Assembly: GCF_013283795.1 (NCBI RefSeq)
Contig: NZ_JABSOD010000005.1
Location: 124,001-188,000, forward strand
DNA from: Rheinheimera lutimaris
Lineage (GTDB): Bacteria > Pseudomonadota > Gammaproteobacteria > Enterobacterales > Alteromonadaceae
Length of the DNA stretch: 64,000 bases
Direction of reading: 5' to 3'
Positions within the stretch are counted from its first letter, which is position 1. Every line of letters begins with the position of its first letter. The notes beneath the pieces are model-generated. The model was not told where the DNA came from, searched no databases, and saw only the letters and a program-made list of their open reading frames with translations. The position numbers and the translations under genes are program-made. Shown piece after piece: positions 1 through 9,208 of this stretch.

Positions 1-400
1 GTAACCCACTGAACGGGCCGTTAACTATGCTTATTTCGTCACCTTTTTTCAGCGAAGTATCTTGCGGCTGTTGTTTCAGCTGTATTTGTTGCTCGGTAAG
101 CAGCTGAATAAGCGCTGCCGGCACCCGGGCTAACTGTGCACCAAAGCGGACAAAATCGCTAATGCCGCGGGTAGCACGAATGGCACTGATATTCAGCTCC
201 TGCCCGACCGGCAGATGTAAAAACAGATAACGCGGAAACATCGGCTCAGTGCTCTGCAGCCATTTATTACCACGCAGCTTTTGCTGCGTTATTTGCGGCA
301 AAAATGAGCCGTAGCCCTGATTAGCCAGCTGTTGCTGCGCCCGTAACTCTTGCCGCGGTTTGCAATATAATAAATACCATTGTTTGTCGGCTGCATTCAC
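1..400 (-). CDS. rfaH: RfaH-like transcription antiterminator (NusG paralogue), 3' end cut by window edge
   Basis: The reverse strand from a GTG at 400 reads [18 protein letters not shown] and continues open for 133 codons to the edge. The N-terminal [11 protein letters not shown] stretch and the following PRYLF and [14 protein letters not shown] segments are typical of the NGN domain of RfaH. The C-terminal KOW domain lies outside the window. RfaH-type proteins travel with RNA polymerase and suppress early termination in long polysaccharide operons. The GTG start overlaps the TGA stop of rmlB (GTGA), so it is probably translationally coupled to the sugar operon. I saw no ops-like recruitment element ahead of wecB. 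The family assignment is good; which operon it acts on is inference. Confidence 0.85.
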   Translation of the reverse strand, partial: MNAADKQWYLLYCKPRQELRAQQQLANQGYGSFLPQITQQKLRGNKWLQSTEPMFPRYLFLHLPVGQELNISAIRATRGISDFVRFGAQLARVPAALIQLLTEQQIQLKQQPQDTSLKKGDEISIVNGPFSGL

Positions 401-1425
401 CGGGCAAAACCCGGCTGCTGCAAATACCACTGTACGGTACGACGCAGCCCTGCAATAAAGTTATGCTGCGGCTGCCAGTTTAGTGCAGCCTGAATTTTGC
501 TGCTGTTTATGGCATAGCGTACATCGTGGCCGGGACGGTCCTGCACATAAGTTATTAGTGATGAGTGTTTAGTGTTTAGTGGGTAACCACGCTGGTGCAT
601 AGGGGAAAATTCATCCATTAATTCACAGATGGCTTTGACAACCTCTATATTTTTTTGTTCGTTATGACCGCCGATATTGTAGCTTTGACCCACCTCAGCA
701 CAGTTTAGTACCTGCCATAACGCCTGCACATGATCTTCTACGTACAACCAATCGCGTATTTGTTCGCCGTTACCATATACCGGTATCGGTTGCCCGCTTA
801 AGGCTTTGCTGATGGTATTGGGGATCAATTTTTCGGCGTGCTGCCAGGGGCCGTAGTTGTTTGAGCAGTTAGTAATAATAACCGGCAAACCATAGGTGCG
901 GTGCCAGGCGCGTACCAGATGATCACTGGCGGCTTTGCTGGCAGCATAAGGGCTGCTAGGCGCGTAAGGCGTTTGCTCGGTAAATGCCGGTGCAGCGGCT
1001 GTGGCCAGATCGCCGTACACTTCATCAGTAGAAATATGCAAAAAGCGAAATTGTTGTGCTGTCGGCCCGGACAGCGTTTGGAAGTAGTGACGGCTTACTT
1101 CGAGCAACTGAAAAGTACCATTGATATTGGTTTCGATAAACCCGGCGGCACCGGCAATTGAACGGTCGACATGGCTTTCTGCCGCCAGATGCATAATTGC
1201 CGTTGGCTGATACTGTGTAAACACCTGCTGCAGCGCAGCGGCATCGCAGATATCCAGTTGCTTAAAATGATAACGCGGATTACCGGCAATCTCTGCCAGA
1301 GCAGCAGGATTAGCGGCATAGGTTAGTTTGTCCAGATTAACAAGCTGATGTTCAGTATGTTGCAGCAGATAACGAATTAATGCCGAGCCGATAAAGCCGC
1401 AGCCGCCGGTAATCAGAATTGTCAT
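397..1425 (-). CDS. rmlB: dTDP-glucose 4,6-dehydratase
   Basis: Converts dTDP-glucose to dTDP-4-keto-6-deoxyglucose, the second step of dTDP-L-rhamnose synthesis, in the cytoplasm. The 342-residue product starts [17 protein letters not shown] (Rossmann GxxGxxG). It carries STDEVYGD and the YxxxK catalytic pair in [11 protein letters not shown], as in extended SDR enzymes. The ATG at 1425 is chosen over an upstream in-frame TTG because the Rossmann motif begins at once and the ATG overlaps the rmlD stop by 4 bases (ATGA). Near residues 282-292 the coding DNA contains a tandem 7-base repeat that slightly lengthens a variable loop before [11 protein letters not shown]. Otherwise it has normal family length. 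Confidence 0.95.
   Translation of the reverse strand: MTILITGGCGFIGSALIRYLLQHTEHQLVNLDKLTYAANPAALAEIAGNPRYHFKQLDICDAAALQQVFTQYQPTAIMHLAAESHVDRSIAGAAGFIETNINGTFQLLEVSRHYFQTLSGPTAQQFRFLHISTDEVYGDLATAAAPAFTEQTPYAPSSPYAASKAASDHLVRAWHRTYGLPVIITNCSNNYGPWQHAEKLIPNTISKALSGQPIPVYGNGEQIRDWLYVEDHVQALWQVLNCAEVGQSYNIGGHNEQKNIEVVKAICELMDEFSPMHQRGYPLNTKHSSLITYVQDRPGHDVRYAINSSKIQAALNWQPQHNFIAGLRRTVQWYLQQPGFAR
554..581 (-). repeat. Four tandem heptamers (CACTAAA-like) inside rmlB
   Basis: Read on the coding strand of rmlB, four consecutive 7-base units occur: CACTAAA, CACTAAA, CACTCAT, CACTAAT. Two are identical and two differ at one or two positions. They encode part of a loop (about LNTKHSSLI). Seven is not a multiple of three, so gain or loss of one unit would shift the reading frame. 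Confidence 0.8.
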
Positions 1426-2324
1426 AGTGTTGCCTGTTTTAATTGCTGTAATGCCGCTTGCCATTGCGGCGGCGCTATGCCAAACGTATCGCAAAATTTT
1501 GTGCAGTCAAGCGCCGAGTTGGCCGGCCGCGTTGCTGCGCCGGCGTAATTGGCACTGCTAACCGGCACAATTGTGATAGCCGGTTGCTGGTTAGCAAAAA
1601 TGGCTTTAGCAAACTGATACCAGCTAATGGCAGGCTGCCCCGCCAGATGATAAACCCCATAGGCTAAACTGCCCTGCTGCTGATAACGCTGCAGCAACTG
1701 CAGCACTATGGCTGCCAGATCGCCGGCATAGGTTGGGCAACCAAACTGATCATTAACTACCGATAACGGCTGTGCCGGGCTTTGTTCTGCCGCCGCAAGC
1801 TGTTGTTGTGCCAGCCGCAGCATAGTGCGGTAAAAGTTATGGCCATATTCACTAAACAGCCAACTGCTGCGGAAAATTAAATACTTACTGCAAACCGCCT
1901 GTATTGCCTGCTCTGCTGAGTGTTTGCTGTGGCCATACACATTAAGCGGCGCAGTAGCCTGTTGTTCGGTATAGGGCTGCGCTCTTGTGCCGGCAAATAC
2001 ATAGTCGGTAGAGAACTGCACCAATAAGCTGTTGTGCTGCTGACACAGCGTTGCCAATTGTTGCACTGCGCTGCTGTTTACCGCGAAACAGGCATCAGCT
2101 TGCTGCTCTGCTTTATCTACCGCGGTATAAGCGGCGCAATTAAGCACTATATCCGGCCGGTACGCGGCCATTTGCGCAGCAAGGGCTACGCTATCGGTAA
2201 TATCCAGCTGATTGCGGCTTAACGCCAGGCTTTGAAACTGTGACCGCTGTTGTTGCAATTGTAGCAGTTGGTGTAAAAAAGCCTGGCCTAACTGGCCATT
2301 GCTACCCAGTAACAGCAGTTTCAT
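1422..2324 (-). CDS. rmlD: dTDP-4-dehydrorhamnose reductase
   Basis: Reduces dTDP-4-keto-L-rhamnose to dTDP-L-rhamnose with NAD(P)H, the last step of the pathway. The 300-residue product begins [17 protein letters not shown] (glycine-rich nucleotide site). It has FSTDYVFAG and the catalytic YGHSK motif (YxxxK), all typical of RmlD. The ATG at 2324 is preferred to an upstream TTG: it overlaps the rmlC stop by 4 bases and places the Rossmann motif at the N-terminus. The stop overlaps the rmlB start. Part of the rmlC-rmlD-rmlB block. Confidence 0.95.
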   Translation of the reverse strand: MKLLLLGSNGQLGQAFLHQLLQLQQQRSQFQSLALSRNQLDITDSVALAAQMAAYRPDIVLNCAAYTAVDKAEQQADACFAVNSSAVQQLATLCQQHNSLLVQFSTDYVFAGTRAQPYTEQQATAPLNVYGHSKHSAEQAIQAVCSKYLIFRSSWLFSEYGHNFYRTMLRLAQQQLAAAEQSPAQPLSVVNDQFGCPTYAGDLAAIVLQLLQRYQQQGSLAYGVYHLAGQPAISWYQFAKAIFANQQPAITIVPVSSANYAGAATRPANSALDCTKFCDTFGIAPPQWQAALQQLKQATL

Positions 2325-2854
2325 GCCAGTGCCTGATAAAAAGCCGGTGCCGCAGCATCTTTCGCGGATAACTGCGTTGGCTGCTGCGGCCAGGCTATGG
2401 CCAAGTCGCTGTCGTTCCAGCAAAAACTGCCCTCGTCGGCACTGTTATAGTAGCTACTGGTTTTATACAGCACGTCGGCAATATCGGATAACACCAAAAA
2501 GCCATGGGCAAAGCCTGGCGGCAACCATAACTGCTGTGCGCTGTGTTCTGACAGCACTATGCCCTGCCATTGGCCAAAGCTGGTTGACCCGGGGCGGATA
2601 TCGACGGCGACATCAAAAATTTCACCGCGCAGCACACTGATTAACTTACCCTGTGGCTGTGTGCGCTGAAAATGCATACCGCGCAGCACGCCTTTTACCG
2701 AGCGCGACCAGTTATCCTGCAGCAGCGGCTGTGTAATTCCGGCTGCCTGATAAGCAGCGGCACGGAAGTTTTCCTGGAAAAAACCACGCTGATCACTAAA
2801 GCGCGGCAGTTCAAACAGTAAACTGCCGGGTAATTTGGTTGGGGTTATGTTCAT
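2321..2854 (-). CDS. rmlC: dTDP-4-dehydrorhamnose 3,5-epimerase
   Basis: Epimerises C3 and C5 of dTDP-4-keto-6-deoxyglucose. The 177-residue cupin protein shows FSDQRGFFQENF, the VLRGMHFQ segment with the catalytic histidine at residue 61, and PPGFAHGFLVLSD, all RmlC hallmarks. It starts at an ATG 68 bases after tviB ends and overlaps rmlD by 4 bases. The usual rml partner rmlA (glucose-1-phosphate thymidylyltransferase) is not between these genes nor elsewhere in the window, so dTDP-glucose must be supplied by a gene outside. Confidence 0.95.
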   Translation of the reverse strand: MNITPTKLPGSLLFELPRFSDQRGFFQENFRAAAYQAAGITQPLLQDNWSRSVKGVLRGMHFQRTQPQGKLISVLRGEIFDVAVDIRPGSTSFGQWQGIVLSEHSAQQLWLPPGFAHGFLVLSDIADVLYKTSSYYNSADEGSFCWNDSDLAIAWPQQPTQLSAKDAAAPAFYQALA

Positions 2855-2922
2855 CAGTTACGGATATTTACTAAATATGTACAGACTATAGCGCAGCGCC
2901 GCAGTAGAAGCATGATAGCGGC

Positions 2923-4200
2923 TTACAGCCGTAAGTCGCTGTCGGCAGCACTGAGTACGTATTTTAAGTCGTACACTATACCGCTGCTATTGGTTAAGGC
3001 TTTAATACCGGCGGCGCCAAGCTGGCGAAACTCGTTATGACCTACTGCCAGTATTACCGCATCGTAAATGCCTTGTTGTGGCTGTTTTATAAGCTGCAGG
3101 CCATACTCATGCTGCGCTTCTGTAGCGTCTACCCAGGGGTCGAACACATCGGCTTCTACGCCGTATTCTTTTAACTCGGCCAGAATGTCTACCACCTTGG
3201 TGTTGCGGATATCGGGGCAGTTTTCTTTAAAGGTTAACCCCAGTACCAGCACTTTGGCGCCGGCTACATGAATACGGCGTTTTACCATGACCTTAACCAG
3301 CTCGCTAACCACGTAACGGCCCATGCTGTCGTTAATGCGTCTTCCGGCGAGGATTACCTCGGGGTGGTAACCGATAGCCTGGGCTTTATGGGTTAAATAG
3401 TACGGGTCGACACCAATACAGTGGCCGCCGACTAAGCCCGGCCGAAACGGCAGGAAGTTCCATTTGGTACCGGCCGCTAATAATACTTCTTCAGTATCGA
3501 TACCCAGTTTATTAAAGATTACTGCCAGTTCGTTAATCAGGGCGATATTTAAATCGCGCTGGGTGTTCTCAATGACTTTAGCCGCTTCTGCTACCCGAAT
3601 AGAGCTGGCTTTGTAGGTACCGGCGGTAATAATGCTGCGGTACAGGCTGTCAACAAACTCTGCTACTTCAGGCGTTGAACCGGAGGTGACTTTTTTAATG
3701 GTGGTAACGCGGTGCTCTTTATCGCCAGGGTTTATCCGCTCCGGGCTGTAGCCGGCAAAGAAATCGACATTGTATTTTAAGCCGGATACGCGCTCGATAA
3801 CCGGAATACAGTCTTCTTCTGTGGCACCCGGGTACACGGTAGATTCATAAATAACCACGTCACCGGCTTTAATCACTTTACCTAAGGTTTCGGATGCTTT
3901 AATCAGTGGCGTTAAATCCGGCTGGCGATGTTCGTCTATTGGTGTAGGTACCGTAACGATATACACATTGGCGCGGCGCAAGTCGTCAAGCTCGCAGCTG
4001 TAACTCAGCTGGCCGGATTCAGCCAACTCGTCGCTGCTGACCTCCAGCGTATGGTCCAGGCCTTGTTGCAGCTCGGCAACACGGGCTTTGTTAATATCAA
4101 AGCCCAGCGTAGGGTAATGCTTACCAAATTCGACCGCCAGCGGCAGGCCGACATAACCCAAACCGATAATAGCTATTTGACTGTGTGCGATATCTTTCAT
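2923..4200 (-). CDS. tviB: UDP-N-acetylglucosamine 6-dehydrogenase, TviB/WbpO type
   Basis: Oxidises C6 of a UDP-N-acetylhexosamine to the uronic acid with two NAD+. The 425-residue product begins with an NAD site ([20 protein letters not shown]). It contains [20 protein letters not shown] and the catalytic cysteine motif [15 protein letters not shown], and ends in a UDP-binding domain ([17 protein letters not shown]). Overall similarity to Vi-antigen TviB is clear along its length, more than to WecC or Ugd. A good ribosome site (AGGAT) precedes the ATG at 4200. With the adjacent tviC it should give UDP-GalNAcA. Confidence 0.9.
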   Translation of the reverse strand: MKDIAHSQIAIIGLGYVGLPLAVEFGKHYPTLGFDINKARVAELQQGLDHTLEVSSDELAESGQLSYSCELDDLRRANVYIVTVPTPIDEHRQPDLTPLIKASETLGKVIKAGDVVIYESTVYPGATEEDCIPVIERVSGLKYNVDFFAGYSPERINPGDKEHRVTTIKKVTSGSTPEVAEFVDSLYRSIITAGTYKASSIRVAEAAKVIENTQRDLNIALINELAVIFNKLGIDTEEVLLAAGTKWNFLPFRPGLVGGHCIGVDPYYLTHKAQAIGYHPEVILAGRRINDSMGRYVVSELVKVMVKRRIHVAGAKVLVLGLTFKENCPDIRNTKVVDILAELKEYGVEADVFDPWVDATEAQHEYGLQLIKQPQQGIYDAVILAVGHNEFRQLGAAGIKALTNSSGIVYDLKYVLSAADSDLRL

Positions 4201-4252
4201 ACTAAAATCCTGTGTAAGTCCGTTTACGTTATTTTGGTTACTGTGCTTTGAT

Positions 4253-5248
4253 TTATGGCTGCTTAATGTACCAGGGCATCGCCTGTTTTAAACCATCGAG
4301 AATACGGTACTGCGGCTGATAGCCCAATATAGTCGTGGCTTTACTGATATCGGCCTGAGAATGGCGCACGTCGCCCGGCCGGAATGCCGCATAAACCGGT
4401 GTTTTACTGTATTGCACACCGTTTTCGGCCAGGGTGGCGGCAATGGCATTAAATAAGCTGTTAAGGCTGGTACGGTCGCCTACCGCCACATTAAACACTT
4501 CACTTTGTTCAATATTAGCCAGAGCCGCCTTAATATTGGCTTGCACCGCATTAGCCACAAAGCAAAAATCGCGGCTGGTTTCACCATCACCGTTAATTAC
4601 CACATCTTGCCCGGCTATCATGGCGGCAGTCCATTTCGGGATCACGGCGGCGTAAGCGCCGTTGGGGTCCTGCCGTGGGCCAAATACATTAAAATAGCGC
4701 AAGCCGACACAATGAAAACCGTAGCTGCGGGAAAACACATCGGCATACAGCTCGTTTACATACTTGGTAATAGCATAAGGTGATAAGGGTTTGCCGATAA
4801 CGTCTTCAACCTTGGGCAGTGCCGGATGATCACCATAAGTAGAGCTGGACGCCGCATAAACAAAACGTTTTACCCCGGCGTCTCTGGCGGCAACCAACAT
4901 ATTTAAAAAACCGCCGATATTGGTGTCGTTAGTGGTAATGGGATCGTTAATTGAACGCGGTACCGAACCAAGCGCAGCCTGATGCAGCACATAATCAACG
5001 CCGGCACAGGCCTGTTGGCAACTGCTGAGATTACGGATATCGCCGTTAATAAAGCTAAAGTTAGCCCACTGCGCAGGAGTAACCAGCGCCTGTACTTCGT
5101 CCAGATTACGCTGATGGCCGGTGGCAAAGTTGTCCAGCCCCACGACTTGCTGGCCGGCTTTAAGCAAGGTTTCCAGCAAATTGGAGCCGATAAAACCGGC
5201 GCAACCTGTTACCAGCCACTTATGCTGCGTTGTCAGTAATTTATGCAT
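4253..5248 (-). CDS. tviC: UDP-N-acetylglucosamine/uronate 4-epimerase, TviC/WbpP type
   Basis: Interconverts the gluco and galacto forms of UDP-GlcNAc or UDP-GlcNAcA. The 331-residue SDR enzyme has [42 protein letters not shown] and the YxxxK motif in [14 protein letters not shown]. The sequence follows WbpP/TviC closely through [25 protein letters not shown]. It starts at ATG 5248 shortly after wecB and precedes tviB, the same pairing as in the Vi antigen locus. Substrate preference (GlcNAc versus GlcNAcA) cannot be decided from sequence alone. Confidence 0.9.
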   Translation of the reverse strand: MHKLLTTQHKWLVTGCAGFIGSNLLETLLKAGQQVVGLDNFATGHQRNLDEVQALVTPAQWANFSFINGDIRNLSSCQQACAGVDYVLHQAALGSVPRSINDPITTNDTNIGGFLNMLVAARDAGVKRFVYAASSSTYGDHPALPKVEDVIGKPLSPYAITKYVNELYADVFSRSYGFHCVGLRYFNVFGPRQDPNGAYAAVIPKWTAAMIAGQDVVINGDGETSRDFCFVANAVQANIKAALANIEQSEVFNVAVGDRTSLNSLFNAIAATLAENGVQYSKTPVYAAFRPGDVRHSQADISKATTILGYQPQYRILDGLKQAMPWYIKQP

Positions 5249-5274
5249 TAGTATCTCGTCTTCAGCCGGCGGCG

Positions 5275-6408
5275 TTACGCTTTGCTAACGTCTGTTTTAA
5301 TGGCGTCAATAATACGCTGACAGCCGTTGCCGTCACCATAGGGGTTATGCGCAAAGCTCATGCTGTCATAGTATGACTTGTCGGTCAGCAACTTGCTGAC
5401 TTCTTCTACAATACGCGCCTGGTTGGTGCCCACCAGTTTTACGGTACCGGCGGCCACAGCTTCCGGCCGCTCTGTAGTATCGCGCATAACCAGTACAGGT
5501 TTACCCAGCGATGGCGCTTCTTCCTGAATACCGCCGGAGTCGGTTAACACCAGGGTGCTGCGGCTCATCAGGTAAACAAACGGCAGGTAGTCCTGGGGTT
5601 CAATTAAATGTACGTTCGGTGCATCAGACAATAAGCGGAATACCGGTTCACGCACATTGGGGTTTAAATGTACCGGGTAGACGATATCGCAATCCGGAAA
5701 TTGCACAGCGATTTGTTTTAGTGCTGCACAAATATTGTCAAAGCCGGCGCCGAAGCTTTCACGGCGATGCCCGGTGACCAACACCAGCTGGCGGCCGTTC
5801 TGACCATACGGAAACTGCTTAGCAAAACCGGCACTTAAGGCGCTGTCGCTGTCGATTTTTTTCACTACCTGCAGCAACGCATCAATAACGGTATTACCGG
5901 TTACTACGATATGTGCCGGGTTAACCTGCTCATTCAGCAAGTTTTGTTTTGAGGTGTCGGTAGGAGCAAAATGAAACCGCGTAATAGCGCCGGTAAGCTT
6001 GCGGTTAGCTTCTTCCGGCCAGGGGCTGTAGATATTACCGGTGCGCAAACCTGCCTCAACATGGCCAACGGCAATTTTTTCATAATAACAGGCCAGTGCT
6101 GCAGCAAAGGTGGTGCTGGTGTCACCGTGCACTAATACCACGTCGGGTTTAAAATCACGCAGCACCGGTTTAATATTCAGCAGTATGCTGGTGGTTACGT
6201 CATATAAATCCTGGCCGGCTTTCATAATAGCCAGGTCATACTCTGGTTTAATATCAAATAATTGCAGTACCTGGTCGAGCATTTCCCGGTGTTGGCCGGT
6301 AACGCAAACACGGCTGTCGATATCGCTTTGTTGTTTCAGCAGATTAACTAAAGGTGCCATCTTGATGGCTTCCGGCCGGGTGCCAAATACGCTGAGTACT
6401 TTTATCAT
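5275..6408 (-). CDS. wecB: UDP-N-acetylglucosamine 2-epimerase (non-hydrolysing)
   Basis: Interconverts UDP-GlcNAc and UDP-ManNAc. The 377-residue product starts [20 protein letters not shown], followed by the family motifs [35 protein letters not shown] and [21 protein letters not shown]. The ATG at 6408 has an AGGGA ribosome site. An in-frame TTG at 6429 would add seven residues and is less likely. It is the first gene of the minus-strand sugar operon and diverges from the small membrane protein gene at 6512. Its dehydrogenase partner could be the neighbouring TviB-type enzyme or a wecC elsewhere. Confidence 0.93.
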   Translation of the reverse strand: MIKVLSVFGTRPEAIKMAPLVNLLKQQSDIDSRVCVTGQHREMLDQVLQLFDIKPEYDLAIMKAGQDLYDVTTSILLNIKPVLRDFKPDVVLVHGDTSTTFAAALACYYEKIAVGHVEAGLRTGNIYSPWPEEANRKLTGAITRFHFAPTDTSKQNLLNEQVNPAHIVVTGNTVIDALLQVVKKIDSDSALSAGFAKQFPYGQNGRQLVLVTGHRRESFGAGFDNICAALKQIAVQFPDCDIVYPVHLNPNVREPVFRLLSDAPNVHLIEPQDYLPFVYLMSRSTLVLTDSGGIQEEAPSLGKPVLVMRDTTERPEAVAAGTVKLVGTNQARIVEEVSKLLTDKSYYDSMSFAHNPYGDGNGCQRIIDAIKTDVSKA

Positions 6409-6446
6409 CAAAGATCCCTGATTGTGCAATTGGCGTAAAGCTTACC

Positions 6447-6458
6447 AAAAGCGCTTTT
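6447..6458. repeat. 12-base perfect palindrome in the divergent wecB/6512 promoter region
   Basis: AAAAGCGCTTTT is a perfect palindrome in the 103-base gap between the divergent wecB and small membrane protein genes. It could be an operator for either direction. No convincing -35/-10 pair stands out, and palindromes this short are expected by chance in AT-rich promoters. Confidence 0.3.
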
Positions 6459-6511
6459 AAAGCGATAGTAAGAACCGCTAAACTAGCGACGGCAAAGATA
6501 AGGATCTGAAG

Positions 6512-6811
6512 ATGTTATACCTGAACAGTCAAAAAATACCCGAACTTGCCGGGTTAAGCTTTTCCCAGCGCATGGCCGTGATCCGCAGCGCGGCAGATAA
6601 ACTGCCGGTACCGACTAAAATTACGCTGAATATCGTTAAGCTGCTGGTGCTGGTGCCGTTGTTTTTATTAATAGCCCGTGCTGAGGGTTGGGCTATTGCC
6701 GGCTATATAGTGTTGCTGGTGCTGGCCTACCCTGCCATTACCCGCCCGCTAACCTTTGCACTGTGCCGCAAAAATTTTGCCGCTGTGCGCCGGCAGTTGT
6801 TTCCGAACTGA
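6512..6811 (+). CDS. Small inner-membrane protein of unknown function (DUF6170-like)
   Basis: A 99-residue product starting at ATG 6512 with an AAGGA ribosome site. After a polar N-terminus with a basic stretch it has two hydrophobic segments (about residues 44-57 and 62-78) separated by ARAEGW, then a basic tail ending RRQLFPN. That suggests a two-pass inner-membrane protein with both ends in the cytoplasm. I recall similar short proteins in Alteromonadales (DUF6170), but the match is from memory and the function is unknown. It is divergent from the sugar operon and upstream of a peptide transporter gene. Confidence 0.7.
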   Translation: MLYLNSQKIPELAGLSFSQRMAVIRSAADKLPVPTKITLNIVKLLVLVPLFLLIARAEGWAIAGYIVLLVLAYPAITRPLTFALCRKNFAAVRRQLFPN

Positions 6812-6960
6812 GGCGGCAAGCTGCAACAAAACCGCATTTTTATGCATTTTGTCCGTTAGTACTGCGCCAACAGATGACAACACCACGGAACATCTGCATA
6901 ATCCGCTGAGCTTCAGCATTAACTAAAGAAGCAGATAATTCTAATAATTCCGGGGATCCC

Positions 6961-8517
6961 ATGACTACAACTGACACTGTTGCGGTGGCGAATGCCAACC
7001 AGCCGCAATTTCTCGGCCACCCGGTCGGGCTTTATGTGTGCTTTCTCACTGAAATGTGGGAACGCTTTTCTTTCTACGGCATGAAATACCTGCTGTTACT
7101 GTATTTAACAAAGTACCATTTATTCAGTGATGCCGGCGGCCTGGATGTGCTGGGCAGTTATGCCGGTTTAGTGTATGCCATGCCGGTTATCGGCGGCATG
7201 CTGGCCGACCGCTACTTAGGTATGCGCAAAGCCGTTACCTTTGGTGCTGTTTTACTATGTCTTGGCCACCTTGGCCTGGCGTATGAGGGCTTTCAGGCCT
7301 ATGTACAAGACGGTGTAGTGGTACAGGATACCGGCGCTATTCAGGTATTTTACTTCTCGCTGGCGCTGATCATTATGGGTGTCGGCTTTTTAAAACCGAA
7401 TATCTCCACTATCGTCGGCCAGCTGTACGGTAAAGAAGATGCGCGGCGTGACTCCGGCTTCACCATCTTTTATATGGGTATTAACCTGGGCTCTTTTATT
7501 GCTACCTTAAGCGTGACGTATTTAGGCGAAACTTACGGTTGGGGTTATGGCTTTGGCCTGGCCGGTATTGGTATGGTGGTGGGGTTAATTATCTTTTTAA
7601 CCGGACAAAAATACCTGTATGGCTATGCCGAACCAGCAAATCCGGCGCTGTTAAAGGAAAAGGTATTTGCCGGTATTAACCGTGAATGGCTGATTTATCT
7701 GACAACGCTGCCGGCACTGGCCGTTGTATGGCAACTGGTACAGTACAACGCTGTAGTACACAGTACTTTGCTGGGTATGTCGTTTATCGTGTTGGTTGGC
7801 ATAATTTGGTTTATTACTACCCAGTGTACCAAAGAAGAGCGCGACCGCATGATAGTGCTGATTGTGCTGACGATGTCGACCGTGGTGTTCTGGGCGCTGT
7901 TTGAGCAATCTGCTTCGTCAATGACGCTGTATGCCGACCGCGTAATGGACCGCAATGTGCTGGGTTATGACGCCACAGCCGGTCAGTTTGGTTCTTTAAA
8001 CGCCTTTTTTATTATTACCCTGGCACCGTTGTTTGCCTGGTTATGGATTTTTCTGGCAAAACGCAATTTAGAACCCGGTACCCCGGTTAAATTTGCACTG
8101 GGTATTATTCAGGCCGGTTTAGGCTTTGGTGCTCTGGTGCTGGGCGCGCAGTTTCCGAATGAAGCCGGTTATGTTGCCGCCTGGTGGTTGATTCTGGCCT
8201 ATGCGCTGCACACTATGGGCGAGCTGTGTTTATCTCCGGTAGGTTTATCGGCAGTAACCAAGCTGGCGGTGCCTAAAGTGGTTGGCGTTATGATGGGTGC
8301 CTGGTTCCTGGCTACGGCATACTCAGAATTGTTGGCGACTCAACTGGCGAAACTGGCAGCGATAGATGTGCCGGCCGGCGAAGTAGTTGAAGTAAGCACG
8401 GCGCTGGCAGGTTACACGGAGCTGTTCAGCTTTCTGTGTTATGTCGGTGTAGGCTTTGGTGTATTTATGTTGTTTATCAGCCCCTGGTTGAGAAAACGTA
8501 TGCACGGCGTGCATTAA
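6961..8517 (+). CDS. Proton-dependent oligopeptide transporter (POT/PTR2 family MFS)
   Basis: A 518-residue polytopic inner-membrane protein that imports di- and tripeptides with protons. The first helix has the POT motif EMWERFSFYGMKYLL (ExxERFxYY-like). A second signature, PVIGGMLADRYLG, lies between helices 2 and 3, and a PTR2-type segment, FTIFYMGINLGSFIATL, follows near residue 175. The helix 7 region has FWALFEQSASSMTLYAD. The ATG at 6961 follows GGGGATCCC. A strong terminator lies just downstream, so it appears to be a single-gene unit. Confidence 0.93.
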   Translation: MTTTDTVAVANANQPQFLGHPVGLYVCFLTEMWERFSFYGMKYLLLLYLTKYHLFSDAGGLDVLGSYAGLVYAMPVIGGMLADRYLGMRKAVTFGAVLLCLGHLGLAYEGFQAYVQDGVVVQDTGAIQVFYFSLALIIMGVGFLKPNISTIVGQLYGKEDARRDSGFTIFYMGINLGSFIATLSVTYLGETYGWGYGFGLAGIGMVVGLIIFLTGQKYLYGYAEPANPALLKEKVFAGINREWLIYLTTLPALAVVWQLVQYNAVVHSTLLGMSFIVLVGIIWFITTQCTKEERDRMIVLIVLTMSTVVFWALFEQSASSMTLYADRVMDRNVLGYDATAGQFGSLNAFFIITLAPLFAWLWIFLAKRNLEPGTPVKFALGIIQAGLGFGALVLGAQFPNEAGYVAAWWLILAYALHTMGELCLSPVGLSAVTKLAVPKVVGVMMGAWFLATAYSELLATQLAKLAAIDVPAGEVVEVSTALAGYTELFSFLCYVGVGFGVFMLFISPWLRKRMHGVH

Positions 8518-8519
8518 CG

Positions 8520-8549
8520 CAAAAGGGTCGGCAATGCCGACCCTTTTTA
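8520..8549 (+). terminator. Intrinsic terminator after the POT transporter gene
   Basis: AAAAGGGTCGGC, a short AAT loop, then GCCGACCCTTTTT: a perfect GC-rich stem followed by a T run, immediately after the transporter stop codon. The flanking A and T runs would let it work in both directions. Confidence 0.9.
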
Positions 8550-8571
8550 TTTGGGGTGATGTAAAAATAAC

Positions 8572-8635
8572 TTACTGGCCACGCCACTTTTTACATATTA
8601 CTGGCCGCGCCACCTTATTTTACTGACCGCGCCAT
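8572..8635 (-). repeat. Triplicated gene-end sequence (TGGCGCGGTCAGTAA-like)
   Basis: Read on the minus strand, the last codons of yciU plus stop (TGGCGCGGTCAGTAA, [16 protein letters not shown]) occur at 8620-8635. They recur twice downstream, at 8598-8613 (TGGCGCGGCCAGTAA) and 8572-8587 (TGGCGTGGCCAGTAA), with 22- and 26-base spacing. The copies lie beyond the stop and are not translated with the gene. Confidence 0.8.
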
Positions 8636-8943
8636 TGGGCATGACATAACGCTTCGTGTTTTTCGCGGCTTAACAGAATACGCGCTAACACGATATCTGC
8701 TTCGCCGTTTTCTCCGGTTAAGCCTATTTGTGCTTCGTAGTGCAGCTCGGGTTCCAGATCCTGCATCATCATTTCTACCCAGTCTTCACCCGGAATGGCT
8801 AAGTCGACATAGCCGCGTGCTTCATAGTGTTGCTGGTAAAGTGTGTAGTCTGCTGCGGTCAGGTTTTCTGACGCCAGTTCTTCAAAAATATCAAATGCGT
8901 GGTCACATAACTCGTCCAGCGTCCACAATTCTAAATCCTGCAT
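8620..8943 (-). CDS. yciU: YciU-family (DUF440) acidic double-strand DNA mimic protein
   Basis: The 107-residue product is very acidic. It aligns by eye with E. coli YciU/H. influenzae HI1450 along its length: HAFDIFEELASENLTAADYTL, ARGYVDLAIPGEDW, IGLTGENGEADIVLARILLS and REKHEALCHAQWRG. The family is described as a putative dsDNA mimic on the basis of its acidic surface; its target is not established. ATG at 8943. It is convergent with the POT transporter and divergent from rlmA. The 3' end is repeated twice downstream. Confidence 0.88.
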   Translation of the reverse strand: MQDLELWTLDELCDHAFDIFEELASENLTAADYTLYQQHYEARGYVDLAIPGEDWVEMMMQDLEPELHYEAQIGLTGENGEADIVLARILLSREKHEALCHAQWRGQ

Positions 8944-8993
8944 TGGTGCTCCGGTATCAACATCAGTGTAATCGCAGGCCTTGCGTTACAACA

Positions 8994-9065
8994 CTGCTGT
9001 GCTCGCCAAAGCAACTCGCTCACGCTTGCGCGCTCACTCAGACACTCTTTGGCTGTGCGCAGCAG
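8994..9065. repeat. 72-base imperfect inverted repeat between yciU and rlmA
   Basis: The left arm CTGCTGTGCTCGCCAAAG (8994-9011) and right arm CTTTGGCTGTGCGCAGCAG (9047-9065) are near reverse complements around a 35-base GC-rich loop. Part of the left arm (AACACTGCTGTGCT, 8990-9003) recurs as a direct repeat at 9158-9171. The 265-base gap between the divergent genes contains no other feature I can support. Confidence 0.55.
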
Positions 9066-9208
9066 GTTCTAACCGGCCAGCTTGTTCATGTCAGCAGCTT
9101 ATCACCCGACACGAGGCTAAATTAACAATGCCGCCAGTATAGCAAGCCTTTGCCGAAAACACTGCTGTGCTGCTACACTGTCGGCCTTTTTTCCGGCCGG
9201 AAGTTGCT

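Noticed and set aside
1426-1494. N-terminally extended rmlB starting at a TTG
   Set aside because: The extra 23 residues precede a Rossmann motif that normally opens the protein, and the ATG at 1425 sits in a perfect ATGA overlap with rmlD.
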